The notes beneath the pieces were generated by a model that saw only the letters and a program-made list of their open reading frames with translations, did no database searches and was not told where the DNA came from. From positions 1 to 64,000 of the forward strand of contig CAMAWD010000006.1 of assembly GCA_945861785.1 (NCBI GenBank): a stretch of DNA of 64,000 nt. Direction: 5' to 3'. The position numbers were made by a program, and so were the translations under genes. Every line of letters begins with the position of its first letter. Positions within the stretch are counted from its first letter, which is position 1. Origin of the DNA: Rhodoferax sp. OV413. GTDB lineage: Bacteria; Pseudomonadota; Gammaproteobacteria; Burkholderiales; Burkholderiaceae_C. Shown here one piece after another: positions 53,272 to 61,812 of this stretch.

Positions 53272-54446
53272 CTGTAGCGGGCCAGTACGGTGTGGTTGCC
53301 CGGCTGGGCACCACACAAACACTGGCTTGGGCTTCAACGTACTACTTGCCAGCCTTGCTGGCTGCGCCACTGGCCACTGAGTTAGGCCTGCCCATAACGC
53401 AAGTCTTCGCCGCTTTTACGCTGGCGCTCGTGGTGTCGGCACTGGTTGGGCCGCGTGCGGGGCGTGCGCTGGACGACTGGGGCGGCCGCAACGTTCTGTC
53501 GGCCACCAGTGGGCTGTTTGCAACCGGCCTGGCTGCTCTTGGCATGGTGCACACCGAGTGGCAAATGTGGGCGGCCTGGGCCCTGATTGGGGTGGGCATG
53601 GGCAGCGGCTTGTACGACGCCGCCTTTGCAGCCGTGGTGCGGCTGTACCCTGTCAATGCGCGAACGGCCATCACGGGCATCACCCTGGTGGCAGGGTTTG
53701 CGAGCACCGTAGGCTGGCCGCTAACGGCTTGGTGGATTGAAAGCCTGGGCTGGCGCGGCACCTGCTTTGCTTGGGCGGGTTTGCATCTGTTGCTGGGTTT
53801 GCCGCTGCACTTGAGTCTGCCCAAAGCCGCGCGTGAATCCACCAGCCCAGTGCCGCAAGCCGTGCTTGAATCACCCGCCCCCCAAGCCAGCCCTGCTGCG
53901 CCGCGCTGGATGATGGGCGGGCTGGCCAGCGTCTTTGCCATCACGTGGTTTACCAGCACGGCCATGGCTGCTCATTTGCCCATGCTGCTGCAAATGCAGG
54001 GGCTGACAGCCAGCGCGGCGCTGGGTATTGCCATGCTTGTGGGGCCAGCGCAGGTTATGGCGCGCGTGCTCGAGTTTGGCCTGTTGCGCCATGTCCACCC
54101 CCTGCATTCAGCAAGGCTGGCAGCTGCCGCGCACCCGCTGGGCGTACTGGCCATGGCTGTCTTTGGGCCTGCCGCAACATGGCTGTTTGTCAGTTTGCAT
54201 GGCGCAGGCAACGGCGTTTTGACCATTGCAAAAGGAACTCTGCCGCTGGTAGTGTTTGGCCCCGCAGGTTATGGCGAGCGCCAGGGCTGGCTAATGGCCC
54301 CCGCGCGATTCGCCCAGGCCGCGGCACCAGCCCTGTTTGGCATGGCCATCGCGCATTGGGGCGGCGCAGCGCTCTGGCTAACGGCAGGCCTCGGGTTGGC
54401 GACAGTATTCATCTTGCAGGGCATGGCTGCACGCTGGCAGCATTAG
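53268..54446 (+). CDS. MFS transporter
   Basis: A 392-residue major facilitator with about 12 hydrophobic helices. It has the N-terminal loop VVSALVGPRAGRALDDWGGR and GLYDAAFAAVVRLYPVNART. It is coupled to the HD-domain gene (ATGA) and ends the plus-strand phn block. It might export a product of phosphonate breakdown or import another organophosphorus compound. Family resemblance alone does not tell the cargo. The decayed hipBA copy 2 begins about 40 bp downstream. Confidence 0.85.
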   Translation: MTVAGQYGVVARLGTTQTLAWASTYYLPALLAAPLATELGLPITQVFAAFTLALVVSALVGPRAGRALDDWGGRNVLSATSGLFATGLAALGMVHTEWQMWAAWALIGVGMGSGLYDAAFAAVVRLYPVNARTAITGITLVAGFASTVGWPLTAWWIESLGWRGTCFAWAGLHLLLGLPLHLSLPKAARESTSPVPQAVLESPAPQASPAAPRWMMGGLASVFAITWFTSTAMAAHLPMLLQMQGLTASAALGIAMLVGPAQVMARVLEFGLLRHVHPLHSARLAAAAHPLGVLAMAVFGPAATWLFVSLHGAGNGVLTIAKGTLPLVVFGPAGYGERQGWLMAPARFAQAAAPALFGMAIAHWGGAALWLTAGLGLATVFILQGMAARWQH

Positions 54447-54483
54447 CCAGCGCGGCAAGTGCAGTTGTTGCCATCTGACTTGT

Positions 54484-55512
54484 GCCGCTCGCAAACAACT
54501 CGGGCTGACCCAGCCCCAGTTGGCCCTCGCGGCAGGGGTTGGTGTGCGCTTCATTGTCGACCTTGAAGCCGGCAAAACCACCTTGCGACTGGAAAACGTG
54601 CTGCGGGTCATTGATGCCCTGGGTGGAGAAATCCAGTTGAGCGGATTGCCATCTGTTGCGGCCGACGGTCCACGTGGAGGTGGCAACCATGGCGCATGGG
54701 CTGGAAGTCTGGCTATTCGCAGCAAGACGCGGTCGCTTTGTCGGCCTCGCTGCCGGAGTTGCCACACCGCCCGATGTTGGCAGGCAAAGACGGCTTGCGG
54801 CTTTCCTTGGCGGGCGCCCAGGACAAACTTCCGGTGGTATTCGATGGTGCTCGCATTGGGCTGCCCCTCAATGGAACGCCGAGCTCACACATCTTGAAAC
54901 CCGCCATTCACGGTGTTGAAGACCGCGTGATCAACGAAGGATTTCTGCCAGGCGCTGGGTGTGGTGCCAGAAATGAAATACCAAAATGAAGGCGGCCTGG
55001 ATCTGGCCCAATGCTTTGATCTGGTGCGAAGGGCGACTCGCCCCAGTGCGCCGCAGGTTCTGCGATTGCTCGACTACGTGGTTTTCAATGCGCTGATCGG
55101 CAATCATGATGCGCACGCCAAGAATTTGTCATTGCTGTACGCTGGCAAAACACCCCTATTGGCGCCGTTCTACGACACGTTATCGACGGCGGTGTATCCA
55201 ACACTGACGCCGAAGATGGCCATGAAAATCGGCAGCAAATACAAGTTCAGCGAAGTCCAGGCACGACACTGGGAGCAGTTCGCAGAAGGCGCAGGCTTTA
55301 CCAAGGCTCAGGCCAAACGGCGCATTCTGGAATTGGCAAAGTCACTGCCAACCACTGCGCGCAAGCTCCAATCTGACGCTGGACAAAGTTTTGCCGGGAA
55401 TGCCGTGGTTGAGCAAATCAATGCCCTGATTGAACAACGCTGCGCCCTGACGATTCGGCGGCTCACCGACCCCTCCGCCGAAAATGACGCAGCCGCCGAG
55501 CCCTCTGTTTGA
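54484..55512 (+). pseudogene. decayed hipBA locus, copy 2
   Basis: A HipB-type antitoxin piece (KQLGLTQPQLALAAGVGVRF, then LENVLRVIDALGGEIQLSGL) lacks its start. It is followed by broken HipA: MAHGLEVWLFA in one frame, DAVALSASLPELPHRP and LAGKDGLRLSLAGAQDKLPV in another, and the C-terminal kinase half (FDLVRRATRPSAPQVLRLLD, NALIGNHDAHAKNLSLLYAG) in a third from about 54961 to 55512. The middle of HipA is deleted. The kinase half keeps NHDAHAKN, but it cannot act without the N-terminal half. Confidence 0.8.
54557..55046 (+). repeat. direct repeat flanking the phn island, right copy
   Basis: The right copy of the ~490-bp direct repeat (left copy 40283-40771). It carries one extra base near 54776 relative to the left copy and extends on both sides into more hip sequence, so the left copy was probably derived from it or from a longer parent. 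Confidence 0.8.
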
Positions 55513-55513
55513 A

Positions 55514-55846
55514 CCACCCTACGGACGCTGGCCGGCTGGCAACTGGGGGTCGCCGGTGATCTTCATGGTTGCGGGTCTTTGTCGGGAATGCCCACACGGT
55601 AGAACTTGCCCCATTTGTGCGAGCCGGCAATGTACTCCAGCGCGCTGTTCTCAGGCCCCACATCCGTCAGCGCCACCCATACCGACAGTATCTGGTTGCC
55701 GCGCATCCATGATGCGGTCGACCGCCGCGGACATGCGGGTGATCCAGTCGTTGTCGAACATGCCACGCAGGCAGATGACACCGTCTTGCTCGAATTGGCG
55801 AATGTCGGCTTCGGTTATCGGATTCGGCGGGGTGCGGTTCAGGGTG
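55514..55846 (-). pseudogene. phytanoyl-CoA dioxygenase (PhyH) family remnant
   Basis: The minus strand holds an N-terminal PhyH piece (NPITEADIRQFEQDGVICLR, then GMFDNDWITRMSAAVDRIMD) and, in a different frame, a central piece (ILSVWVALTDVGPENSALEY, then IAGSHKWGKFYRVGIPDKDP). The part between and the whole C-terminal region with the distal iron-binding histidine are gone. It directly follows the IclR gene on the same strand and was probably in its operon. Confidence 0.65.
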
Positions 55847-56633
55847 TCGCCTTCAGGATCAACGCAATGCTCTCGCTGATGCGTTGACCGGCTGATTTCA
55901 CCAGCCCTATCAAGCGCGCCAGGTCGGTCATGCCCAGGCGTTGCCGCGACAGGGCCACGATGACGCTGCCCAGGATTTTCCCGTCGGCCGTGAACACCGG
56001 CGCGGCCACGCCCGCGAAATCGCTATCGAGCTCTCCCTGCGACATGGCGTACCCCGCGCGCCGCAGCGCGGCCATGGCCGCCTTGAAACTCTCCCAGTCG
56101 GCGCCAAGACCGGCCGCCTGTACTTCCTCCGCATGGCCCACGTACAGCCGCTTGAGTTTTACCCGGGGAAAGTTCGCCACGATGATCTTGGAGCCTGCGC
56201 CGCGAAACAGCGGCAGCGGTCGGCCGCGCCCGAACGACAGCGGCAAACGCTCCACACCGTGCTGCTGGTGGGTGGTGACGATCTGCTCTCCATACAGCCC
56301 GATCAGGTTGACTTCGCAACCGCTGACACCGACCAGGTCATCGATGACGGCCAACCCACCTTTAAGCAAGGGGTCGCTCTGGCGGATCTGGTAGTCGAGC
56401 TCGATGATGCGCGGCCCGAGCGAATACGAAGCGGAAGCCATGCGCACCAGAAACCCGGTGCTCACCAGCTCCCGCACATAACGGTAACCGGTGGGGCGTG
56501 TGTAACCCAGGCGCTCGATGATGCGCTCCGCCGTCCAGACCGGGTCGTCGGCCGAAAACAGGGAGAGCACGGCCAGCATGCTGGACAGGCTGCTCAAGCC
56601 AGTCCCATCCTGACCGACATGTCGCGCACCCAT
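55839..56633 (-). CDS. IclR family transcriptional regulator
   Basis: A regulator of up to 264 residues. Winged helix: SSMLAVLSLFSADDPVWTAE and RIIERLGYTRPTGYRYVREL. Effector domain: VSGCEVNLIGLYGEQIVTTH, YAMSQGELDSDFAGVAAPVF. The N-terminus overlaps the VOC gene by 40 bp, so the true start is unsure (56633 or a site closer to the helix-turn-helix). It is the likely regulator of the VOC/PhyH genes and of the divergent FAH-TRAP-GST genes. Confidence 0.85.
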   Translation of the reverse strand: MGARHVGQDGTGLSSLSSMLAVLSLFSADDPVWTAERIIERLGYTRPTGYRYVRELVSTGFLVRMASASYSLGPRIIELDYQIRQSDPLLKGGLAVIDDLVGVSGCEVNLIGLYGEQIVTTHQQHGVERLPLSFGRGRPLPLFRGAGSKIIVANFPRVKLKRLYVGHAEEVQAAGLGADWESFKAAMAALRRAGYAMSQGELDSDFAGVAAPVFTADGKILGSVIVALSRQRLGMTDLARLIGLVKSAGQRISESIALILKATP

Positions 56634-57160
56634 TCTTCACGCGGTTTGAACCCGGGCCGCGACCTGGCATGGGCTTCGGCCCAGGCCCAGAGCTGACCGT
56701 CGTCAAGCGAAAAATCGAACGGTACACGCAGCGGCTGGTTGACATACCAGGGCGTGTCGACAAAAAGCTCAAGCCGGTTGCCCTCGGGGTCGCGCACATA
56801 CACCGACAAGGCGTTGCCGTGGCAGGCCGGCAAAACCTCACTCACCTCCAGGCGCATGTCGCCTTCGACCATGCCCTTGTACAGCGAGCGCAAGGTGCCA
56901 AGGCTGTCCACGCGGAACGACATCTGGTTGATGGTGTTGAAGCCCAGGTCGGCGGGGCGCCCGGTGGCCAGCACGATCTGGTGGTGCTCGGTCGGGTCGC
57001 GGCTCAGGAACACCAGGTTGACCCGGCCGCCCGTTGTATCGAGTTCACCGCGGTCCGTTACGGTAAAGCCCAGAAACCGCGTGTAGAAAGCCTCCATGCG
57101 AGCGATGTCCGTGACGTAGATGCCGAAGTGGCTGAAGGCGATGCTGGGTGCTTGGGACAT
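56594..57160 (-). CDS. VOC family protein (glyoxalase/extradiol dioxygenase-like)
   Basis: A 188-residue vicinal-oxygen-chelate protein. It has SHFGIYVTDIARMEAFYTRF (first metal histidine), TEHHQIVLATGRP (second), and DPEGNRLELFVDTPWYV (glutamate ligand), the 2-His-1-Glu arrangement of extradiol-type dioxygenases. It is the first gene of the minus-strand set, divergent from the FAH hydrolase gene. It could cleave or isomerise a catechol-like ring; the substrate is unknown. Confidence 0.8.
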   Translation of the reverse strand: MSQAPSIAFSHFGIYVTDIARMEAFYTRFLGFTVTDRGELDTTGGRVNLVFLSRDPTEHHQIVLATGRPADLGFNTINQMSFRVDSLGTLRSLYKGMVEGDMRLEVSEVLPACHGNALSVYVRDPEGNRLELFVDTPWYVNQPLRVPFDFSLDDGQLWAWAEAHARSRPGFKPREEWVRDMSVRMGLA

Positions 57161-57223
57161 GGGAGTTTCTCCGCTTCAATCCGCGCATCCTACACAATAC
57201 ATAAATCTCACTGGTCAATATTT

Positions 57224-57244
57224 TTAGCAATAGTTGGTCGCTAA
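57224..57244. promoter_or_regulatory. inverted repeat in the VOC/FAH divergent gap
   Basis: TTAGC (57224-57228) and GCTAA (57240-57244) form a 21-bp inverted repeat with an 11-bp centre, in AT-rich DNA between the divergent genes. It is a possible site for the adjacent IclR regulator. Confidence 0.3.
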
Positions 57245-57275
57245 TTTGTTATTGCATTGCAGCAAATCTTATATG

Positions 57276-57303
57276 TTGACATTTCATTAAGGTGCGCTAA
57301 AGT
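57276..57303 (+). promoter_or_regulatory. putative promoter of the FAH-TRAP-GST genes
   Basis: TTGACA (57276-57281), a 16-bp spacer and TAAAGT (57298-57303) give a good sigma-70 promoter, 28 bp before the ATG at 57331. GAGGAG lies at 57320-57325. Confidence 0.55.
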
Positions 57304-57330
57304 GCCAGTCAAATTCCATCGAGGAGACCC

Positions 57331-58179
57331 ATGAAATTAGCCAGTTATCTGCTCAGCGGCAGCGCCGGTTACGGCGTTGTGACCGACCGGGGCGTGGTCG
57401 ATCTGACGCGGCGTATCGGTTCGAAATACCCGGACCTGAGGGCGTTGCTGGTGGCGGGCGCGCTGGCGGAAGCGGCGCATGCGGTCACTGGCGCGGTGCC
57501 GGATTGTCAGCTGTCCGACCTCACGTTGCTTCCGGTCATCCCCAACCCGGACAAGATCATTTGCGTTGGCTTGAATTACGCAGACCACGTCAAGGAAGCC
57601 GGGCGCGACCAGACCGAAAATCCGACGCTTTTCCTGCGTCTCGCCGACTCCCAGGTGGGAGCCAACCAGGCCATGGTCCGGCCGCGCGAAAGCACGCATT
57701 TCGACTACGAAGCCGAAATTGCAGTCATCATCGGCAAGGCTGGCCGGCGCATTTCCGAGCAGGAATCTTGGAACCACGTCGCCGGGTACAGCTGCTACAA
57801 CGACGGCTCTGTACGCGACTGGCAACGCCACACCTCGCAGTTCACGCCGGGCAAGAACTTCACCGCCACCGGTGCCTTCGGTCCCTGGATGGTGACGGCG
57901 GACGAAATCCCGGCCAACACCCTGATGACCCTCACCGGTCGTTTGAATGGCAAAGAGGTGCAGCGCTCAACCACAGCCCAAATGATATTCAAGATTCCCG
58001 AGCTGATCCGCTACATCTCTGCCTTCACCCAGCTGTTGCCAGGCGACGTCATCGTTACCGGCACGCCGGGCGGCGTGGGGGCCAAACGTACCCCGCCCTT
58101 GTGGATGAAACCCGGCGATACGGTGGAGATTGAGATCGACAAGGTCGGCGTGCTCAAGAACACCATTGCCGACGATTGA
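57331..58179 (+). CDS. fumarylacetoacetate hydrolase (FAH) family protein
   Basis: A 282-residue FAH-superfamily enzyme. Landmarks: KIICVGLNYADHVKEAG, the metal-binding FDYEAEIAVIIGKAGRRI, GYSCYNDGSVRDWQRH, GKNFTATGAFGPWMVTADEI, and GDVIVTGTPGGVGAKRTPPL. Members hydrolyse or decarboxylate acylpyruvates and 2-oxo-3-ene acids from ring cleavage. It is first in a plus-strand set with a wrecked TRAP transporter and a GST-like gene. Intact. Confidence 0.9.
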   Translation: MKLASYLLSGSAGYGVVTDRGVVDLTRRIGSKYPDLRALLVAGALAEAAHAVTGAVPDCQLSDLTLLPVIPNPDKIICVGLNYADHVKEAGRDQTENPTLFLRLADSQVGANQAMVRPRESTHFDYEAEIAVIIGKAGRRISEQESWNHVAGYSCYNDGSVRDWQRHTSQFTPGKNFTATGAFGPWMVTADEIPANTLMTLTGRLNGKEVQRSTTAQMIFKIPELIRYISAFTQLLPGDVIVTGTPGGVGAKRTPPLWMKPGDTVEIEIDKVGVLKNTIADD

Positions 58180-58206
58180 GCAAACATAAATGAGGAGACA
58201 AGCAAC

Positions 58207-58620
58207 ATGAAAACCACAAGACGCATGGCTACGGCGTGCCTGATTGCCGCACTTGGTCTGGCCCATGGCTGATTTGCCCAGGCACAGACGACCAAGCTGA
58301 AGTTTTCGATCTTCTCACGACTGGTCAACGCTGGGAAGATCAAGGGGTATGAAGAGTTCTTCCCGATTGCAGTGTTGGACGGCGCCTTGCAGCCTGCACG
58401 CACGCACCCCGCTCAACTCCATCGCCGACATCAAGGGCAAGAAGATACGTGTTGCTGGCGCGATGGAGAGCGAAACCATCTAGGCGCTGGGCGCAGTGCC
58501 CATAGGCCTGCCAGCGACTGAGGTACCCGAGGCGATCAGCCGCGGCACCATCGACGGCACTGCGTCGCATCCGGCGCCGCTGGTAGAGGCCGAAATCGCC
58601 ACTGTCCGTGCCGGGCGCTA
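58207..58620 (+). pseudogene. TRAP transporter substrate-binding protein (DctP type), wrecked
   Basis: The frame starts MKTTRRMATACLIAALGLAH and hits TGA at 58270-58272 inside the signal peptide. It resumes with AQTTKLKFSIFSRLVNAGKI, then a deletion and frame change lead to TPLNSIADIKGKKIRVAGAM, a TAG near 58481, and AVPIGLPATEVPEAISRGTI, all typical of DctP proteins. At least two stops, a frameshift and a large internal deletion make it non-functional. Confidence 0.8.
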
Positions 58621-59045
58621 GTCCGGTCCACGCCGGTTCGGTGCTGCAGCGGCTGGAGCGCACCGGGCTTGCCGCCACCCGTGCGCTCTCGGGTGCCGGC
58701 CTGCTGGCACTGATGTTTCTAGCGGCGATGACGCTGGTCGACGGATTGGCGCGATCGCTCGCTAACCGGCCGATAGAAGGCGTGCGCGACATAGGCGCCG
58801 TGGCCATCGCGCTGGCCGTTACCTGTTGCATCCCGGTCGGTTTGATGGAGCGCAGCAACATCACGATCCGCTTTATCGAGTCTTTCATCGGCCCCGCTGC
58901 CGGCAAGATGGCACATGCGAAAGAAACCACCTGGGTGCTGAAGATACCCACAGCGCCATTTATCGTGGCCGACCTGATTCTTCTGGCGCTGCTCGCGTTC
59001 TTCCCCGCGATTTCGCTCTGGCTGCCGACTTTGCTGAAGTCCTGA
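58608..59045 (+). pseudogene. TRAP permease remnant: DctQ N-part fused in frame to DctM C-terminus
   Basis: An open frame of 145 codons. Residues ~15-93 are the small TRAP permease DctQ (SGAGLLALMFLAAMTLVDGL and RDIGAVAIALAVTCCIPVGL, ERSNITIRF). From about residue 97 it switches to the last helix of the large permease DctM (FIVADLILLALLAFFPAISL, then WLPTLLKS). The end of DctQ and nearly all of DctM (over 1 kb) are missing. The join is in frame, probably by chance. Without DctM no transport is expected. Confidence 0.65.
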
Positions 59046-59061
59046 TAAGGAGCCCACAGTC

Positions 59062-59856
59062 GTGACCAAACCACTGCTGCACCACAATGACATGTCGGTC
59101 TGCGCCGCCAAGGTGCGCAGCGCCTTTGCCGAAAAAGGCATAACCTGCGACCATGTCCCAATGGACCTGCGTGCGGGCGACAGTCAGAAGCCGGAATACA
59201 CCCGGCTGAATCCCAACCAGGTGGTGCCGACGCTGGTGCATGGCGGTGTGCCCGTCATCGAATCCAACGTGATCCTGGAATACATCGACGGTACCTGGCC
59301 GCAGCGGGCGTTGCGCCCCGCGGCACCGGCGGACCGCGCGCGCATGCGCTTGTGGAACAAGCAACTCGACGACGGGCTGGATGCCGCCACCGGCACCATC
59401 AGCGTCTGCATCGCGCTTCGCCACCAGCATCTCTAGCGCAAGCCGGAGGACTTCCAGGCCTGGCTCGACAAGATCGTCGACCCGGCACGCAGGGAGCGCT
59501 CCCGCCTGGCTGTCGAACTGGGTATGGATTCGCCACTTTTCGCACCTGCGGTCCAGCGTTTCGAGAAAATGTTCTCCGACATGGATACCGCTCTTGCGCA
59601 AGGGCCGTGGCTTGCCGGGCAGGAATTTTCGCTCGCCGACATCGCGTACAGCCCCTGCATGGTTCGGCTTGAACACCTCGGGTTTGGCGAGCGCATCGCC
59701 CAGCACCCGCGCGTGCTGGGCCGGATGCAGCGCTTGTTTGCCACGCCCGGCCACCGCACAGGGGTAGAGCAGTGGTTCAACCCGCGCCACCTGGAAATCT
59801 TCAGTCGCGAAAGTCCGGCTGCGCGCGAGCGCATACGGCTGCTCACGTCACGCTGA
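59062..59856 (+). pseudogene. glutathione S-transferase family gene with internal amber stop
   Basis: GTG start after AAGGAG. The first 124 codons encode the thioredoxin-like domain: LLHHNDMSVCAAKVRSAFAE, NPNQVVPTLVHGGVPVIESN. A TAG at 59434-59436 interrupts the helical domain, which continues in the same frame (RKPEDFQAWLDKIVDPARRE, ALAQGPWLAGQEFSLADIAY) to 59856. No frame change occurs, so a single base change could have made the stop. The gene is probably inactive unless the stop is suppressed. It would have served with the FAH hydrolase. Confidence 0.8.
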
Positions 59857-59858
59857 CA

Positions 59859-60404
59859 TCAGGCTTCGGGTTCTATGCCCAGGGTCGTCAAAATCCGCGC
59901 CACCATGTTGTAGGCCGCTATGGCGGTGGTGAGCTCCACGATTTGCGTTTCGTCGAAGTGCCTGCGCATCGCGGAAAAAACGTCGTCGGTCACCTTCACG
60001 TCGCGCGTCATCTGCATGGCGAAACGGATCACCAGGCTTTCGACTTCGTCCAGTGCCTGGTGCGAGACCACATCCGGTGCAGGCCCGGCCGCATAGGCCA
60101 CCAGAGCGTCCAGCTTGGCCTGGGTACCGCCCGCTGCCAGATAGTCGGGCGCATGGTGGTGGTACTCATAATGCGCGCCGGTAAACAACGCCACGGTGCA
60201 GATGCCGAGTTCTCGCAACTGGCGGCTGGTGGGCAAGGAAAACCGCACGTCGCGCATGAAAATATTCCAGCCCCGCGCGATGGGTTCGCTCCAGAGCAGC
60301 GCCTTGTCCAGGTTCAGCAGGGTGCCTCCGCGTCGCGCGAGAGTAGCGTCCACCAGGTCCTGGGGTTGGGGCTTCAGGGCAGGGGTCCAGTCGGGTATGC
60401 GCAT
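59859..60404 (-). CDS. carboxymuconolactone decarboxylase/AhpD family protein
   Basis: A 181-residue CMD/AhpD-like protein: LPTSRQLRELGICTVALFTG, then HYEYHHHAPDYLAAGG, and the C-terminal FDETQIVELTTAIAAYNMVA. The usual AhpD C-x-x-C pair is not seen; GAHYEYHHH takes its place as in many alkylhydroperoxidase-like members. The start at 60404 has GGAGA before it. It is convergent with the GST-like gene. Function unknown. Confidence 0.8.
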   Translation of the reverse strand: MRIPDWTPALKPQPQDLVDATLARRGGTLLNLDKALLWSEPIARGWNIFMRDVRFSLPTSRQLRELGICTVALFTGAHYEYHHHAPDYLAAGGTQAKLDALVAYAAGPAPDVVSHQALDEVESLVIRFAMQMTRDVKVTDDVFSAMRRHFDETQIVELTTAIAAYNMVARILTTLGIEPEA

Positions 60405-60653
60405 ATCTGTCTCCAAGACTACAGGGCTGCTTGTATGGTTTAACGGAATGGCTATTTTGACTGATAGCGTTAGCTGCAATACTGTTTAACCCTAAATCCT
60501 GCAGTTACCCCGGTACTGGCAAGGCGTCCGTGACGAGTTCGACGCCTTCCTGGAATGCGGCATCCTCAGCTTGAGGGATAAAAGGCCGCACAGGCCCAAG
60601 TCCGACACAGCATCCGCGCGCATAGTCAAGGCGTCTCAAAGCGGAGGATTCCG
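60405..60653 (+). pseudogene. gap with a possible IS91-type transposase N-terminal scrap
   Basis: At about 60505-60565 the plus strand reads RYWQGVRDEFDAFLECGIL, which resembles the start of IS91-family transposases. It then diverges and stops. I see no other gene in this 249-bp gap. The ribosome-binding site GGAGG of the ligase gene lies at its right end. Confidence 0.35.
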
Positions 60654-61517
60654 ATGAATGCCTTGTTCCTGCACCGACGTTCGGTGCTTCGCCTGCTGGT
60701 GTCCGCCACACCCTTGTTGGGCCTGCCCGCGCATGCTGGGCGCCCGGCCTTGATGCTGGCCAACGTCTACCGTTCCGGTATTCCCCTGGCCGACTACTGG
60801 ATCAGCGAAAAATACGATGGTGTGCGTGGTTACTGGGATGGCAGCCGCCTGTTCACGCGCGGTGGCGCCGCCGTCGTTGCACCCGCCTGGTTTACCGCCG
60901 GCTGGCCTGCGAACCCGATGGACGGCGAACTCTGGGCCGGACGCGGCGCTTTTGGCACCACCTTATCGACGGTGCGCCAGCAGCGCCCGGTGGATACCGC
61001 GTGGCGCGGCATGCGTTTCATGGTGTTTGACCTGCCCGCACAAGACGGTTCTTACGATGCGCGCCTGCCGGTGTTGCGGAAGATGCTGGCGCAGCAGGAC
61101 CCGGCGTGGCTGGTGGCGGTAACGCAGAGCCGGTCCGACAGCCACGGCGCGCTCCAGGGCCGGCTCGACCGGATCGTTCAGGCGGGTGGTGAAGGCCTGA
61201 TGCTGCATCGCGGGGCCGCGATGTACAAAGGGGAACGCAACGGCGACCTGCTCAAGTTCAAGCCTTATCTGGACGCCGATGCCAAAGTGGTGGCATGGGT
61301 GCCGGGCAAAGGTAAATACGAAGGCCAACTCGGTGCATTGATGGTCGAGACACCACAGGGTCGACGCTTCAAACTTGGCACGGGACTGAGTGATTCGCAA
61401 CGTCGCGAAGCGCCGGTACCGGGATCCTGGGTGGTGTACCGGTTCAGAGGACACACTGCCAGCGGCATACCGCGTTTTGCGAGCTTTCTGCGCGTGCGCG
61501 ACGCTGTGGAGTTGTAG
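60654..61517 (+). CDS. periplasmic-type ATP-dependent DNA ligase (Lig E-like)
   Basis: A 287-residue small ATP-dependent DNA ligase. The adenylation motif I is SEKYDGVRGYWDG (lysine nucleophile). Other ligase motifs are NPMDGELWAGRG, EGLMLHRG and LLKFKPYLDADAKVVAW. An N-terminal signal peptide (VLRLLVSATPLLGLPAHA) suggests export, as in the Lig E group of proteobacteria, where a role with external DNA has been proposed. GGAGG precedes the ATG. It stands alone among broken genes. Confidence 0.85.
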   Translation: MNALFLHRRSVLRLLVSATPLLGLPAHAGRPALMLANVYRSGIPLADYWISEKYDGVRGYWDGSRLFTRGGAAVVAPAWFTAGWPANPMDGELWAGRGAFGTTLSTVRQQRPVDTAWRGMRFMVFDLPAQDGSYDARLPVLRKMLAQQDPAWLVAVTQSRSDSHGALQGRLDRIVQAGGEGLMLHRGAAMYKGERNGDLLKFKPYLDADAKVVAWVPGKGKYEGQLGALMVETPQGRRFKLGTGLSDSQRREAPVPGSWVVYRFRGHTASGIPRFASFLRVRDAVEL

Positions 61518-61532
61518 GCCGCCGCTTCCGGG

Positions 61533-61812
61533 CTATTCCGGTAACAAGCCGATCTCGCGGGCCGCATCGCTCCAGCGCTGGTGTTCGTCCTGAGGAACGC
61601 GCCGACGGCCTCGGGCGACGCCAGCGGCTCCGCGATCGGTCCCATGGCAAGGATACGCTCGGCCAGGTCGCGGTCGGCCAGCAGCGTGTTGATCTCCTTG
61701 TGCATACCTGCCACCACGGCGGGCGGCGTGCCGGCCGGCGCCACCACCGCGAACCATCCGCTCATGTCGAAGCCGGGTATCACCTCAGCCAGCGCGGGGA
61801 CCTGCGACCAGG
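61533..61812 (-). pseudogene. Bug/TctC receptor C-terminal fragment
   Basis: The minus strand encodes ALAEVIPGFDMSGWFAVVAP, AGTPPAVVAGMHKEINTLLA and EPLASPEAVGAFL, then, after a frame change, QRWSDAAREIGLLPE and a stop at 61533. This is the C-terminal third of a Bug receptor. Its upstream part is replaced at about 61812 by IS91-like transposase sequence, so an insertion and later decay destroyed the gene. Confidence 0.7.
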
